From contig CANQBW010000006.1 of NCBI GenBank assembly GCA_947589565.1, forward strand, positions 1-47,813: a DNA stretch of 47,813 nt, in the 5' to 3' direction. The DNA comes from an uncultured Clostridia bacterium (lineage in GTDB: Bacteria; Bacillota; Clostridia; Christensenellales; Borkfalkiaceae). The position numbers and the translations under genes are program-made. Shown here one piece after another: positions 25,834 through 34,782 of the stretch; the first letter of the stretch is position 1; each line of letters starts with the position of its first letter. The notes under the pieces are model-generated. The model searched no databases. It saw nothing but the letters and a program-made list of their open reading frames with translations, and had not been told where the DNA came from.

Positions 25834-28164
25834 ATGAGGAAAAAAATTCTTTCGATTATTCTGTCTGCGGCGTTCTGCTTCTGGCTCGCAGTTCCCGCGG
25901 CTGCCTGCGGGGAAAATTCCGCGAGCGGCAACGATCAGACCGATGAACAGTTGACTCCCGATTTCCCGCAAGGGGGTCCGAGCGATTCGGACAACGAGCA
26001 GAACAATCATAATCCCCAAAATAAGCCGGAAGAGAAACCCGAGGTAAAACCCGAGGAAGAGCAAAAGCCGAGCGAGGAACATAAGCCCGAAGAAGAGCAT
26101 AAACCCCAGGTAAAACCTGAGGAACAAAATCCAAGCGAGGAGCAAAAACCCGAAGAAAAGCCTGAGGAAGGTCAAAAACCCGACGAGGAACAAAAACCCG
26201 AAGAGGAGCATAAACCCGAGGTAAAGCCCGAAGAGGAACAAAAACCGGGCGAAGAAGAAAAGCCGGAAGAAGGTCAGAAACCCGAAGAAAAACCGGAAGA
26301 GAAACCCGAGGAAGAGCAAAAACCCGAGGTAAAACCGGAAGAGAAGCCCGAGACTTTGATCTTCGAATATCATCCCGAATCAGAGGGGTATTTTGTCAAA
26401 AAATATAATGAGAAAATAGTTTGCGACGTCGAAATTCCCGCCCTTTACGAGGGAAAACCTGTGGTTGGGATCGATCGTTTTGCGTTTGTGTGCGGCTCTT
26501 CGCTTAAAAGCGTCTCTATGCCCGACAGCGTGACGGTCATCGAAAAATATGCCTTTGAGGACTGTTACAATTTGGAGAGCGTCGTCTTTTCCGAAAATTT
26601 GACGAAGATCGGTGAGGGCGCCTTCCTGGGATGCTCCTCCCTGAAGAGGATCGAAATTCCCGAAAAAGTGACGGTCATCGAAAAATCTGCCTTTTATTTC
26701 TGTAGAGATTTGGAGAACATCGTCCTTCCCGAAAATTTGACAAAGATCGGATTTGACGCCTTTATGGAATGTTCCTCCCTGAAGAGGATCGAAATTCCGA
26801 ATCATGTGACGGAGATCGAAAAATACGCATTCGAAAACTGCACAGATCTTGCCGAAATCACCGTTCCCGATACTTTAATCGAGATCGGGGAAAAGGCATT
26901 TTATAATACCGCCTATTATCGGGATCAATCGCATTGGGTGGATCATGTGTTCTACCTTGGCAATCACTTGATCGAAGTGGAAAAGGACATTTCCGGAAGT
27001 ATCGCCGTCAAAGAGGGGACGAAGACGATCAGAGCCTCCGCATTCGAGGGCTTCACAGCGCTCACAGAGGTCACGCTTCCAGAAGGTGTAGAAAAAATCG
27101 GGGATAGCGCTTTCAAAGACTGTACTGCTCTATCGGATATCTCCATTCCCGAAAGCGTCACCGTGATCGGGGAGAGCGCTTTTGAAGGTTGCACTGCTCT
27201 TTCGGACATCTCCATTCCCGAAGGCGTGACCGTGATCGGAAACAGCGCCTTTGAAGAATGTTCCTCATTGAGAAGGGTTGTCCTATCCGAAAAGGTGACC
27301 GAAATCGGGAGTTACGCCTTTCGAAAATGCACTTCTATGGAGATTCTCGAAATTTCGGGGCGCATTGCAAAGATCGGAGATTGTTTCTGCTACGGTTGCA
27401 CGTCCTTAAAAAGCTTTAGGATTCCCGACGGCGTGACGGAGATCGGTAATTTTGCCTTTCAGAATTGCTCCTCTCTCACCGAGGTCTTCATTCCGGACGG
27501 GGTGACGAAGATCGGTTACGGTGCGTTCGAGTATTCTGCCGTTTCCGAAATTGTTCTTCCCGACAGCGTGACGGAACTTTTGCCGGAGGTGTTTGGACAC
27601 TGCGAGAATTTAACAAGCGTCACTCTCTCAAAATCTCTCAAAACGACCGGAATGTATACGTTCCACTCTTGCAGCAATTTGAAAAATGTGACGATTCCAA
27701 GCGGCATTGAGGAGATCGGTTGGGAATCGTTTGCCGACTGCACCTCCCTTGAAAGCATCACCATTCCCGAAGGCGTGAAAAAGATCGACAGAATGGCATT
27801 CGGGCTCTGCCGTGCGCTCACCGAGGTCAACCTTCCCGACAGCGTGACGGAAATCGGACTTGGTTCTTTTGTCTGCTGCTTCTCTCTCGAAGAGATCAAG
27901 CTTCCGAAAAACTTGAAGTCGATCGGCTCGAGCGCGTTCAAAAGCTGCCGAAAACTTGCAAGCATCGTCATTCCCGCAAGTGTGACGGAGATCAGCCTGG
28001 AGGCATTTGACGTTTGCGACAGCCTCACAAGCATTACATTTGAAAATACGCAGGGTTGGAAGGCGGAGGACGAAGAGGCCAATGTCTCGAATCCCGAAGA
28101 GAATATGAATTTATTTGGTTATCTTAGAAGTCACCATTACGGAAAGACGCTGATTAGGGAATAG
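25834..28164 (+). CDS. BspA-type LRR_5 surface lipoprotein with KPEE-rich stalk
   Basis: A 776-residue exported protein. The signal peptide ends at a lipobox-like PAAAC with Cys25. Residues about 55-180 are an imperfect repeat of KPEE, EEQKPEE and KPEVKPEE, an extended charged stalk. From about 195 to 755 there are about 20 LRR_5 (BspA/Treponema type) units with the repeating idea I-P-x-x-V-T-x-I-G-x-x-A-F-x-x-C-x-x-L. The final 35 residues are acidic. It probably stands off the membrane and binds host or neighbouring cell ligands. Own consensus promoter, single gene. The nearly identical stalk repeats could change number by recombination. Confidence 0.9.
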   Translation: MRKKILSIILSAAFCFWLAVPAAACGENSASGNDQTDEQLTPDFPQGGPSDSDNEQNNHNPQNKPEEKPEVKPEEEQKPSEEHKPEEEHKPQVKPEEQNPSEEQKPEEKPEEGQKPDEEQKPEEEHKPEVKPEEEQKPGEEEKPEEGQKPEEKPEEKPEEEQKPEVKPEEKPETLIFEYHPESEGYFVKKYNEKIVCDVEIPALYEGKPVVGIDRFAFVCGSSLKSVSMPDSVTVIEKYAFEDCYNLESVVFSENLTKIGEGAFLGCSSLKRIEIPEKVTVIEKSAFYFCRDLENIVLPENLTKIGFDAFMECSSLKRIEIPNHVTEIEKYAFENCTDLAEITVPDTLIEIGEKAFYNTAYYRDQSHWVDHVFYLGNHLIEVEKDISGSIAVKEGTKTIRASAFEGFTALTEVTLPEGVEKIGDSAFKDCTALSDISIPESVTVIGESAFEGCTALSDISIPEGVTVIGNSAFEECSSLRRVVLSEKVTEIGSYAFRKCTSMEILEISGRIAKIGDCFCYGCTSLKSFRIPDGVTEIGNFAFQNCSSLTEVFIPDGVTKIGYGAFEYSAVSEIVLPDSVTELLPEVFGHCENLTSVTLSKSLKTTGMYTFHSCSNLKNVTIPSGIEEIGWESFADCTSLESITIPEGVKKIDRMAFGLCRALTEVNLPDSVTEIGLGSFVCCFSLEEIKLPKNLKSIGSSAFKSCRKLASIVIPASVTEISLEAFDVCDSLTSITFENTQGWKAEDEEANVSNPEENMNLFGYLRSHHYGKTLIRE

Positions 28165-28387
28165 ATGAGATAAAAAGGGCGAGTAAGAGTCTCGCCCTTC
28201 GGCAGGTCACAATAAGGTAGAGATGTTTCGACTACGCTCAACATGACAAAAGAGAATGTCCCGTCGCTTGCTTAGGGGATTCATTCGACTTCACTCCGCT
28301 TACGCTCCGTTTCGCTCAGAATGACATGTCTAACACAACTTTCCTCGTCGAGAAAGATCGCGTAGCGAGCTTTTCGACAAAACCTAC
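28165..28387. other. Intergenic region between convergent genes
   Basis: Contains a 9-bp hairpin (AAGGGCGAG 28175-28183 / CTCGCCCTT 28191-28199) just after the lipoprotein stop, without a T-run. Then come a copy of the GGGGATTC/GAATGACA repeat (28256-28338) and a TCGTCGAGAAAGATCGC fragment of R1 type (28343-28380). Confidence 0.5.
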
Positions 28388-29638
28388 TCAATCAATTGTC
28401 ACCGAGTCTCCCTTGAGGGAGAGGCGGGTTTGATAGAAGGCTTTCAAACCTTTCAATAAGGTCTCGAAGTCCTCTGCGGCGACGCATTCGACGGCGGAGT
28501 GCATGGCAAGCTGTGCAAGTCCCAAATCGGCGGAGAGAATGCTGATCCTTCCCAAAGAGATCGACCCGAGAGTGCCGCCGCTTCGCATGTCCGAACGGTT
28601 GTAGAAACACTGATAGGGGACGTCGTTCTTCTCGAAGATCTTCTTGACGATCGCGGAGGAGAGGGCGTCCGTCGTGTATGCGCCGCCCGCGTGACCCTTG
28701 ATGACGATCCCGCCGCCCAAAACGGCGCGGGATGTGGGGTCACACTTCTCTTGATGATTGGGATGCACCGAGTGCGCATTGTCGAGGGAGATCAAGAAGG
28801 ACTCGCTGACCGCGCGATGGAAATCCTCGCCGAAGAAGTCCCTTGCCTCCGCAATGCGGGTAAGGGTCGTTCTCAGGAAGTCTCCGCCCGCACCCGACCG
28901 CGTGCGGCTGCCGACTTCCTCGCTGTCGAGACAGGCGGCGACCGTGACCCCTTCCAAAGGCTCCGCGTCGATCAGACTTCTGATCGAGGAATACACGCTC
29001 GAGAGGTTGTCGATGCGCGGCGAATGGACAAATTCTCCCTTTGCGCCGCTATAAAAAGGCTTTTCGTCGCTCCCGAGATAGAGATCGAATGCAACGGGGT
29101 TTTCCAGGAGCGCATTGAAATCAATTTCTCCCATACCGAGCAGAGGCAGAAGGTCGACCTGCGGATTGGGGGCGAACTTGTCGTTCACATCGCGCTGCAT
29201 ATGGACTGCGAGGGAGGGAATGACAAGATCAAAATCCGAGACATAGCTCTCCGACACAAGCGACTGCCCCCGTTCGCGGATAACTCTTCCCGCGAGCTTT
29301 AACGGACGGTCGAAGAAGGTGTACCAGAGTCCTCCGCCGTAGGGCTCGACGTTGAGCTTTGAGAATTTCTCCGCCGAAATGACGGGGGATTCCTTGAGCT
29401 TGAGGCAGGGGGAGTCGGTATGGCTCGCGACGATCTTGAAATAGTTCCCGCCGCTCACTTTGAAGGCGATGATCGCGCTGCCGCCGCGGATGACAAAGTA
29501 CTTTCCGCCCTCGCTGATGTCCCAGGGATCGGCTTCTTGGAACTCTTCAAAGCCGTTTGCAAGGAGCAGCTCCCGCGCGTTTTCAACCGCTTGGTATGCA
29601 CTGTAAGATGTTTCGAGAAACCTTAAGAAATTTTGCAT
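28388..29638 (-). CDS. M18-family zinc aminopeptidase
   Basis: A 416-residue cytosolic metallopeptidase of the M18 family (ApeB / aspartyl aminopeptidase type). Metal-site landmarks are SHTDSPCLKLKE near residue 91, CLDSEEVGSRTRSGAGG in the middle, and a SLDNAHSVHPN stretch with a late GGAYTTDALS. Its length fits the family (about 420-450). It removes N-terminal residues, often acidic ones, from peptides. The start overlaps the 3' end of the upstream membrane-protein gene by 16 bp, so the two form an operon. Confidence 0.93.
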   Translation of the reverse strand: MQNFLRFLETSYSAYQAVENARELLLANGFEEFQEADPWDISEGGKYFVIRGGSAIIAFKVSGGNYFKIVASHTDSPCLKLKESPVISAEKFSKLNVEPYGGGLWYTFFDRPLKLAGRVIRERGQSLVSESYVSDFDLVIPSLAVHMQRDVNDKFAPNPQVDLLPLLGMGEIDFNALLENPVAFDLYLGSDEKPFYSGAKGEFVHSPRIDNLSSVYSSIRSLIDAEPLEGVTVAACLDSEEVGSRTRSGAGGDFLRTTLTRIAEARDFFGEDFHRAVSESFLISLDNAHSVHPNHQEKCDPTSRAVLGGGIVIKGHAGGAYTTDALSSAIVKKIFEKNDVPYQCFYNRSDMRSGGTLGSISLGRISILSADLGLAQLAMHSAVECVAAEDFETLLKGLKAFYQTRLSLKGDSVTID

Positions 29639-30507
29639 TTTAAATTCCTTCTTTCAAAATATCTGTATTTTTTGCTCTTTTTGAGGTCGGTGGGACCCAA
29701 GATCGAGCAAATATAGAATTTCTTCTTGAGAATTTGCCACAGCGTCGCCAAACCGTAGGCGACGGGGGTCATGAGAAGGTAGATAGGGGTCATGTACCAC
29801 AGAATGGGCGTGTAGACGCCGCTGATCGCGCCCAAAAAGATGTGCGGGGACAGCCATTTGACGATGTCATTCAAGAACTCCGCATTTGCCGCGGGGCGCA
29901 TGATGCTGATGGGATTGAGATCGTAGAGGGTCTGATAAAGCTTCGTCGGATCCCCCTGAAGTCCCATAAAGATACAAAGAACGTCGTTTAAGAGTATGAT
30001 ACAGAGCATGAAGAACCAGACGATCCCCATCTTCCAATAGTTGCCTCTGTCAAACTCGACCATTCCCCAGAGGAAGGGCAGAAGAGAGGTGCAAAGGAGC
30101 AAGAAGTGGCAGGTCCAGAACCGCGCAAATTCCCACTGAAAGACGGTTTTTCCCAAAAACCAGTTGGGATAGACAAAGGAGATGATACTCCCGATGCTGC
30201 CGACGTAGACGTTGAACTCCTTTAAGACGCCCTTCTTTTTCTTGATGAGGAAGGGAGTCAGAATGATCTGGAAGGCGCAGACGTTGTAGGCGGTGTTGAT
30301 GAGGTTGAAGGATGTCCCGAAGCAGTGGGGCCAGAGTGCGAATTTGAAAAAGTGTTGCAGAAGGTTGACCAGCGCGATGATGTACAGCGCGGTGATCCTG
30401 ATGTACTCCGCCTTGTTTCGGAATGCAAAATATAAGCCCAGAAAGATCCCGACCGAGATGATCAGATATACGATTTGGGCGAACGAAAAAATATTGATGA
30501 TATCCAT
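29623..30507 (-). CDS. YwaF/TIGR02206-like integral membrane protein
   Basis: A 294-residue membrane protein with about seven hydrophobic helices. It fits the YwaF (TIGR02206) family by length, by Trp/His-rich loops (FALWPHCFGTSFNLINTAYN) and by a charged C-terminal tail. Function is unknown in the family. I chose the ATG at 30507; a TTG at 30519 is 2 bp from the -10 box and cannot serve. With the -10 at 30521-30526 the mRNA leader would be only about 5-7 nt and carries no ribosome site, so the transcript is nearly leaderless. Confidence 0.75.
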   Translation of the reverse strand: MDIINIFSFAQIVYLIISVGIFLGLYFAFRNKAEYIRITALYIIALVNLLQHFFKFALWPHCFGTSFNLINTAYNVCAFQIILTPFLIKKKKGVLKEFNVYVGSIGSIISFVYPNWFLGKTVFQWEFARFWTCHFLLLCTSLLPFLWGMVEFDRGNYWKMGIVWFFMLCIILLNDVLCIFMGLQGDPTKLYQTLYDLNPISIMRPAANAEFLNDIVKWLSPHIFLGAISGVYTPILWYMTPIYLLMTPVAYGLATLWQILKKKFYICSILGPTDLKKSKKYRYFERRNLKCKIS

Positions 30508-30520
30508 CTTCTGTAACAAT

Positions 30521-30550
30521 ATTATATCAAAAAGAGAAGGGATATGTCAA
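30521..30550 (-). promoter_or_regulatory. Promoter of the YwaF-like / M18 operon
   Basis: On the minus strand TTGACA (30545-30550), 18-bp spacer, TATAAT (30521-30526). Confidence 0.85.
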
Positions 30551-30616
30551 CCGAGCAAGAAAAGATTTTTTCAAAAAATGACTCCAAAACAGGAAAAAAG
30601 AGCTTTTTTGTCGAAT

Positions 30617-31432
30617 TTATGCCTCTTTTCGGGCGGGCGTTCTCTTTCGCGCGGGCTTTTTCGCGGGTTTTTTGTCGTTTGCGGACTTGACGCTCGCCTT
30701 CAGAGCCTCCATGAGGTCTAAAATGACGCCCGGCTTTTCCTCCTTTGCGGCGACGACCTGTTTGCCCGCGATCTTGTCCGAGATGAGGCTTTTCAGCTTT
30801 TCCCGGAACTCATCCTTGTATTTTTCGGGCTCGAAGGGGGATTCCATGCTCTTTATGAGAGTCTGCGCCATCGAAAGTTCCTCGTCTGTCACCTTCGGCT
30901 TGTCGTACTCGACGGGAATTTCCTTGATATCGTCCTGATAGAGAAGGGTCTGAATGAGCATTCCGTCCTCGCGGGGAATGAGGACGAGCAGTTTTTCGGA
31001 ATTTCCGAGGACGGTCTTCCCGAGGGCAACTTTCTGCGCTTTCATCATCGCTTGACGGAGAAGTTCAAGCGCCTTTCCGCCGCCCTTTTGCGGGGCGACA
31101 TGGTAGGCCCTGTCATAGTAAACGGGACTGATCTCATCGAGAGAGGTAAAGCTCAAAATGGTGATCGTGCGGTCCTTCTCCGTCTTGATCTTCTCGAGCT
31201 CCTCGTCCGAGATCGTCACATATTGATCCTTGGCGTACTCGAAACCGCGGATGATGTCCTTCGCCTCGACCTCTTTGCCGCAGTGTCCGCAGACCTTCTT
31301 GTAGCGAATGCGGGACTTGTCCGCCTTGTGCAGCTGGTTGAAACTGATGTCGCTGTCCTGCGTCGCCGTGTACAGATTGACGGGAATATACACGAGCCCG
31401 AACGAAATGGCTCCTTTCTGCGTGATCGCCAT
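30617..31432 (-). CDS. ku: Ku protein, non-homologous end joining
   Basis: A 271-residue bacterial Ku. The start is MAITQKGAISFGLVYIPVNL, typical of the family, followed by the HKADKSRIRYKKVCGHCG zinc-like segment and the Ku core to about 225. The C-terminus is Lys/Ala/Pro-rich (PAKKPARKRTPARKEA), the tail that helps DNA binding and threading. Homodimeric Ku binds double-strand break ends and recruits LigD. AAGGAG lies 8 bp before the ATG. It is divergent from ligD with 74 bp between starts, so both probably share a control region, although no consensus promoter stands out there. Confidence 0.96.
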   Translation of the reverse strand: MAITQKGAISFGLVYIPVNLYTATQDSDISFNQLHKADKSRIRYKKVCGHCGKEVEAKDIIRGFEYAKDQYVTISDEELEKIKTEKDRTITILSFTSLDEISPVYYDRAYHVAPQKGGGKALELLRQAMMKAQKVALGKTVLGNSEKLLVLIPREDGMLIQTLLYQDDIKEIPVEYDKPKVTDEELSMAQTLIKSMESPFEPEKYKDEFREKLKSLISDKIAGKQVVAAKEEKPGVILDLMEALKASVKSANDKKPAKKPARKRTPARKEA

Positions 31433-31506
31433 AAAATTTCTCCTTATTTCTCAATATTCTCGGAATGCGTTCGGATTATTCCCCGCAAAATGCCGAATCT
31501 AACAGT

Positions 31507-33819
31507 ATGACACAAAACAAATTGGAAACCTATCAAAATAAGCGGGACTTTTCCCGCACAAAGGAGCCGAAGGGGAGCGTCAAGCGATCGAAACTTAAGT
31601 CTCTCCGCTTCTCCGTGCAGCGGCACGCGGCAAGAAGGGACCACTTCGACCTTCGTCTCGAGTATGGCGGCGTCGCCCTCAGCTGGGCGGTCCCCAAGGG
31701 CCCTTCCTTCAATACGGCGGATAAGCGGCTCGCAATGCGCGTCGAAGACCATCCCGTCGACTATATGGACTTTGAAGGGACCATTCCCAAAGGGGAGTAC
31801 GGCGGGGGGACCGTCATGCTCTGGGACGAGGGAGAGTGGCTCCCGCACACCGATCCCAAAGAGGGGCTCAAAACGGGGTCTTTAAAGTTCCGTCTTAACG
31901 GCGAGCGGCTCAAGGGGGACTGGGCGCTCGTCCGCATGAAGAGCGAGGACGGAAAAGAGCCCTGGCTTCTCATCAAGGAGAAGGACGAGTTCGCTAAAAG
32001 AACCTCCGGCATCTCCCGCTTTCAATCGGGGGTCCGCTCGGGGAAGAGCATGGAAGAGATCGCGGGAAATGCCGAGAAAAACCCCTTCCAAAAGGTCGAT
32101 GTCATGCTCGCAAAGCTCTCCGAGGAGCTACCCAAGGGCAAAAATTGGGTCTATGAACTCAAATACGACGGTCATCGCACGCTCGCCTTCGTCGAAGAGG
32201 GGAAATGTCGGCTGTATACGCGAAACGGCTATTCCTGCGACGAAAGCTTTCCTTCGGCAAGAGAGGCGATCGAAAAAGTTTTTTCGGGCCGCGCCGCGGT
32301 CGTCGACGGGGAGATGGTCGTCGTGAACGAAAAGGGAGTGCCCGACTTCGGCGCTCTGCAATCCTATGTGAAAAGCGGAAAGAAAGGGGGACTCAACTAT
32401 GTTTTGTTCGACCTTCTCGCGCTGGACGGAGAGGACCTCAGAAATTTACCCCTTTTGGAGCGCAAGGAGAAATTGAAGGCGCTTTTGAAGAACGCGCCGC
32501 CCGTCCTCGTCTACAGCGAGCATACGCCCAAAATGACAAAGCAAAATATAGAGGCAGTCAAGGAGAAGGGAATGGAGGGAATTGTCGCGAAAAAAACAGA
32601 TTCTCCCTATACCGCGGGCAAAAATGGGGACTGGGTCAAGATCAAGTTCCGAGGGGCACAAGAATTTCTCATCGGCGGATACACGCTCTCGGAGAGCGGG
32701 GAACTGAAATCGCTGCTTGTCGGAAGCTACGAGGAAGAGGAGCTCAAATTTTCGGGAAAGGTCGGCACGGGCTTTTCCGATCGGACGAAACATGAACTTC
32801 TCTCAAAATTTATGAAGATCAAGCAAAAAAATTGCCCCTTTTCGGAGCTGAAGACGAGCGAGCGGCGGGGAGTCTCCTTTGTAAAACCCGTCCTCATCGC
32901 GCAGGTTGCCTATGCGGAGATCACCTCTTCGGGACTTCTCCGTCAGGCGAGTTTTCAGGGACTGCGGACGGACAAGGAAGCGAAGGAAGTCGTCTTGGAA
33001 ACTTCCGAAAAACCAAAAAAAACGGGCAAAATCCTGACCCATCCCGACAAGATCCTCTTTCCAAAGCAAAAAATCACAAAGGGCGACCTCTATGAATACT
33101 ACGAAAAAGTCGCGGAAAAAATGCTGCCATTCTTAAAGAATCGGTTTTTGAGCCTCGTCTGCTGTCCCGCGGGGATCGATGGGGAGAAATTCTTCCGAAA
33201 GCATTTGGACGAGGGACTCGCAGGGATCAAAAATGCGCCCGAGGGTTCGGAGAAAGACGACTATTTTTATCTGACAAGTAAGCGGGGGATCTTCTCGCTC
33301 GTGCAGTACAATGCGATCGAATTTCATGTACGGGGTACGAAAATCAATTCGGAAAAGCCCGATCTCATGGTCTTCGACCTCGACCCCGACGAGGGACTTC
33401 CGCTTGAAAAATTGCGGAAAGGCACGCTGATCATCAAGGAAATTTTGGACGATCTCAAATTGAAGAGCTTTTTAAAGACGAGCGGGGGGAAGGGGTATCA
33501 CATCGTCGTGCCCTTCCGCGGCGGAATGGAGGCGCAGAAGTTCCGTGATTTTTCCAAAAACGTCGCCGAACTTGCCGAAAAGAGCCATCCGAACCTCTTC
33601 GTCTCGAACGCCTCCAAACGCGCACGGGAGGGGAAAATCTATGTGGATTGGCAGCGGAACAGCCCCGGCTCCACGAGCGTCGCGCCCTACAGCGTCCGCG
33701 CCCGCGACGGCGCCCCCGTCTCTATGCCCATCTTCTGGGAAGAACTCAAAAAAATCGCCCCCAACGCAATCACCCTGAAAAATGCTGTCGAAAGGATAAA
33801 TGAAAATCCGTGGGAATAG
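31507..33819 (+). CDS. ligD: LigD, multidomain ATP-dependent DNA ligase
   Basis: A 770-residue LigD with the domain order phosphoesterase, ligase, polymerase, as in Pseudomonas rather than Mycobacterium. The 3'-phosphoesterase (about 8-160) has RHAARRDHFDLRLEY. The ligase nucleotidyl motif is ELKYDGHR with Lys219 as the AMP-bearing residue, plus EGIVAKK and WVKIK. The polymerase/primase domain (about 500-770) has the metal-binding VFDLDPDEG and SGGKGYHIVVPF. It processes and seals breaks held by Ku. The start at 31507 gives the family-typical KRDFSRTKEP opening; an in-frame ATG at 31465 adds 14 unrelated residues. Neither has a clear ribosome site. Confidence 0.95.
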   Translation: MTQNKLETYQNKRDFSRTKEPKGSVKRSKLKSLRFSVQRHAARRDHFDLRLEYGGVALSWAVPKGPSFNTADKRLAMRVEDHPVDYMDFEGTIPKGEYGGGTVMLWDEGEWLPHTDPKEGLKTGSLKFRLNGERLKGDWALVRMKSEDGKEPWLLIKEKDEFAKRTSGISRFQSGVRSGKSMEEIAGNAEKNPFQKVDVMLAKLSEELPKGKNWVYELKYDGHRTLAFVEEGKCRLYTRNGYSCDESFPSAREAIEKVFSGRAAVVDGEMVVVNEKGVPDFGALQSYVKSGKKGGLNYVLFDLLALDGEDLRNLPLLERKEKLKALLKNAPPVLVYSEHTPKMTKQNIEAVKEKGMEGIVAKKTDSPYTAGKNGDWVKIKFRGAQEFLIGGYTLSESGELKSLLVGSYEEEELKFSGKVGTGFSDRTKHELLSKFMKIKQKNCPFSELKTSERRGVSFVKPVLIAQVAYAEITSSGLLRQASFQGLRTDKEAKEVVLETSEKPKKTGKILTHPDKILFPKQKITKGDLYEYYEKVAEKMLPFLKNRFLSLVCCPAGIDGEKFFRKHLDEGLAGIKNAPEGSEKDDYFYLTSKRGIFSLVQYNAIEFHVRGTKINSEKPDLMVFDLDPDEGLPLEKLRKGTLIIKEILDDLKLKSFLKTSGGKGYHIVVPFRGGMEAQKFRDFSKNVAELAEKSHPNLFVSNASKRAREGKIYVDWQRNSPGSTSVAPYSVRARDGAPVSMPIFWEELKKIAPNAITLKNAVERINENPWE

Positions 33820-33820
33820 A

Positions 33821-33990
33821 TTTCGACGAAAATCTTGCTGCGCAATATTTATCGTCGAGGAAATGAGCCTTTATGCCTTGAATCGTTTGGTCCTCTTCAT
33901 CGCTTTCACAACAATGTGCGTCCTGTGGGGCGCCAATTGAGTGCGCTTATGGAAAATGAAATTTCCCAACGCGCATTTTATTTAGAACAA
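33821..33990 (+). repeat. Large structured repeat R1, copy C
   Basis: TCGACGA/TCGTCGA replaces the CGAACG/CGTTCG stem of copies A and B, with TTGC/GCAA inside, then GAGGAAATGAGC. It ends in AGAACAAAGG, which is mirrored by CCTTTGTTCT at the edge of inverted copy D. Confidence 0.6.
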
Positions 33991-34065
33991 AGGGCTGCTT
34001 TCTGCTTGCTCGGGGGATTCATTACTCGCCTACGGCTCGTGAGGCGAAGTAAACATCTCGACCTT

Positions 34066-34236
34066 TGTTCTAAAATTACTGCGCGAGGCAAGGTTCCCTT
34101 GCCGGAGCGGCACCCCATTTGCCGAACCCTTTCGGCTTATTGTCGTGAAAGCGACCGTGAGAGTTACTGAATCAAGGCGCAAAAGCAAATTTCCTCGAAC
34201 GCAAATATTTCCGTAGGAAAGATTTCGTTCGAAAAT
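34066..34236 (-). repeat. Large structured repeat R1, copy D, inverted
   Basis: Read on the minus strand it begins CGAACGAAATCTTTCC, then GAGGAAA, an AATAAGCC block and a GGCAAGG/CCTTGCC hairpin. With copy C it makes a large inverted repeat between the convergent ligD and hydratase genes. The roughly 80 bp between them hold the ACTCGCCTACGGCTCGTGAG motif also seen near 18810. Confidence 0.6.
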
Positions 34237-34240
34237 CAGA

Positions 34241-34260
34241 GTACTATGTCTGACATAGTA
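34241..34260. repeat. Palindrome P, copy 2
   Basis: GTACTATGTC followed by TGACATAGTA: the same core as at 16041 and 42822. It lies 3 bp beyond the stop codon of the minus-strand hydratase beta gene, where it could act as a transcript end. Confidence 0.6.
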
Positions 34261-34263
34261 ATG

Positions 34264-34782
34264 TCAGTAGATGGAATTTCCATGGGAATCGATCGCGACG
34301 ACGAGGGGGAAGTCCTCGACTTCCATGCGATAAATGGCCTCACTCAGAAGGTCTTCGAAGGCGACGCAGGTCGCCTTTTTGATCGCGTTTCCGTAGGTCG
34401 CGCCCGCGCCGCCGATCGCGGCAAAGTAAATTCCCTTGTTGCGCCTGATTGCCTCCGCGGTCTCCCCGCTCATCTCGCCCTTGCCGATCATGCCGCAAAG
34501 CCCCAAATCGAGAAGACGCGGTGCGAAGGCGTTCATTCTCGCGGAAGTGGTGGGACCGCAGCTCCCGCACGCCTTTCCCGCAGGCGCGGGGCAGGGTCCC
34601 GCATAGTAGATGATGGCACCCTTCAGGGGGAAGGGCAATTTTTCTCCCTTGTCGAGAAGCTCGAATATTCTTCTGTGTGCACAGTCCCGCGCCGTGTAGA
34701 TGGTTCCCGAGAGCAGCACGGAATCTCCCGCATGAAGAGAATTTATCTCTTTTTCATCGAGGGGCAGAATGATTTTTTTCAT
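34264..34782 (-). CDS. Class I fumarate / L-tartrate hydratase, beta subunit
   Basis: A 172-residue beta subunit (C-terminal half of class I fumarase). Landmarks: LHAGDSVLLSGTIYTARDCAH, YYAGPCPAP, CGSCGPTTSARM, MIGKGEMS and FAAIGGAGA. The swivelling beta domain closes over the [4Fe-4S] cluster held by alpha and adds water to fumarate or, in relatives, acts on tartrate. The start at 34782 has GGAGATCCT upstream and overlaps the alpha stop by 4 bp. The choice between fumarase and tartrate dehydratase cannot be settled by eye. Confidence 0.92.
   Translation of the reverse strand: MKKIILPLDEKEINSLHAGDSVLLSGTIYTARDCAHRRIFELLDKGEKLPFPLKGAIIYYAGPCPAPAGKACGSCGPTTSARMNAFAPRLLDLGLCGMIGKGEMSGETAEAIRRNKGIYFAAIGGAGATYGNAIKKATCVAFEDLLSEAIYRMEVEDFPLVVAIDSHGNSIY

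Noticed and set aside
28175..28199. Intrinsic terminator after the BspA-like lipoprotein gene
   Set aside because: A good 9-bp hairpin, but no T-run follows; kept only as a hairpin in the intergenic note.
33821..34236. Integron-type attC sites or an insertion sequence
   Set aside because: The inverted pair resembles element ends, but no transposase or integrase frame fits between them and the copies match the dispersed R1 family.
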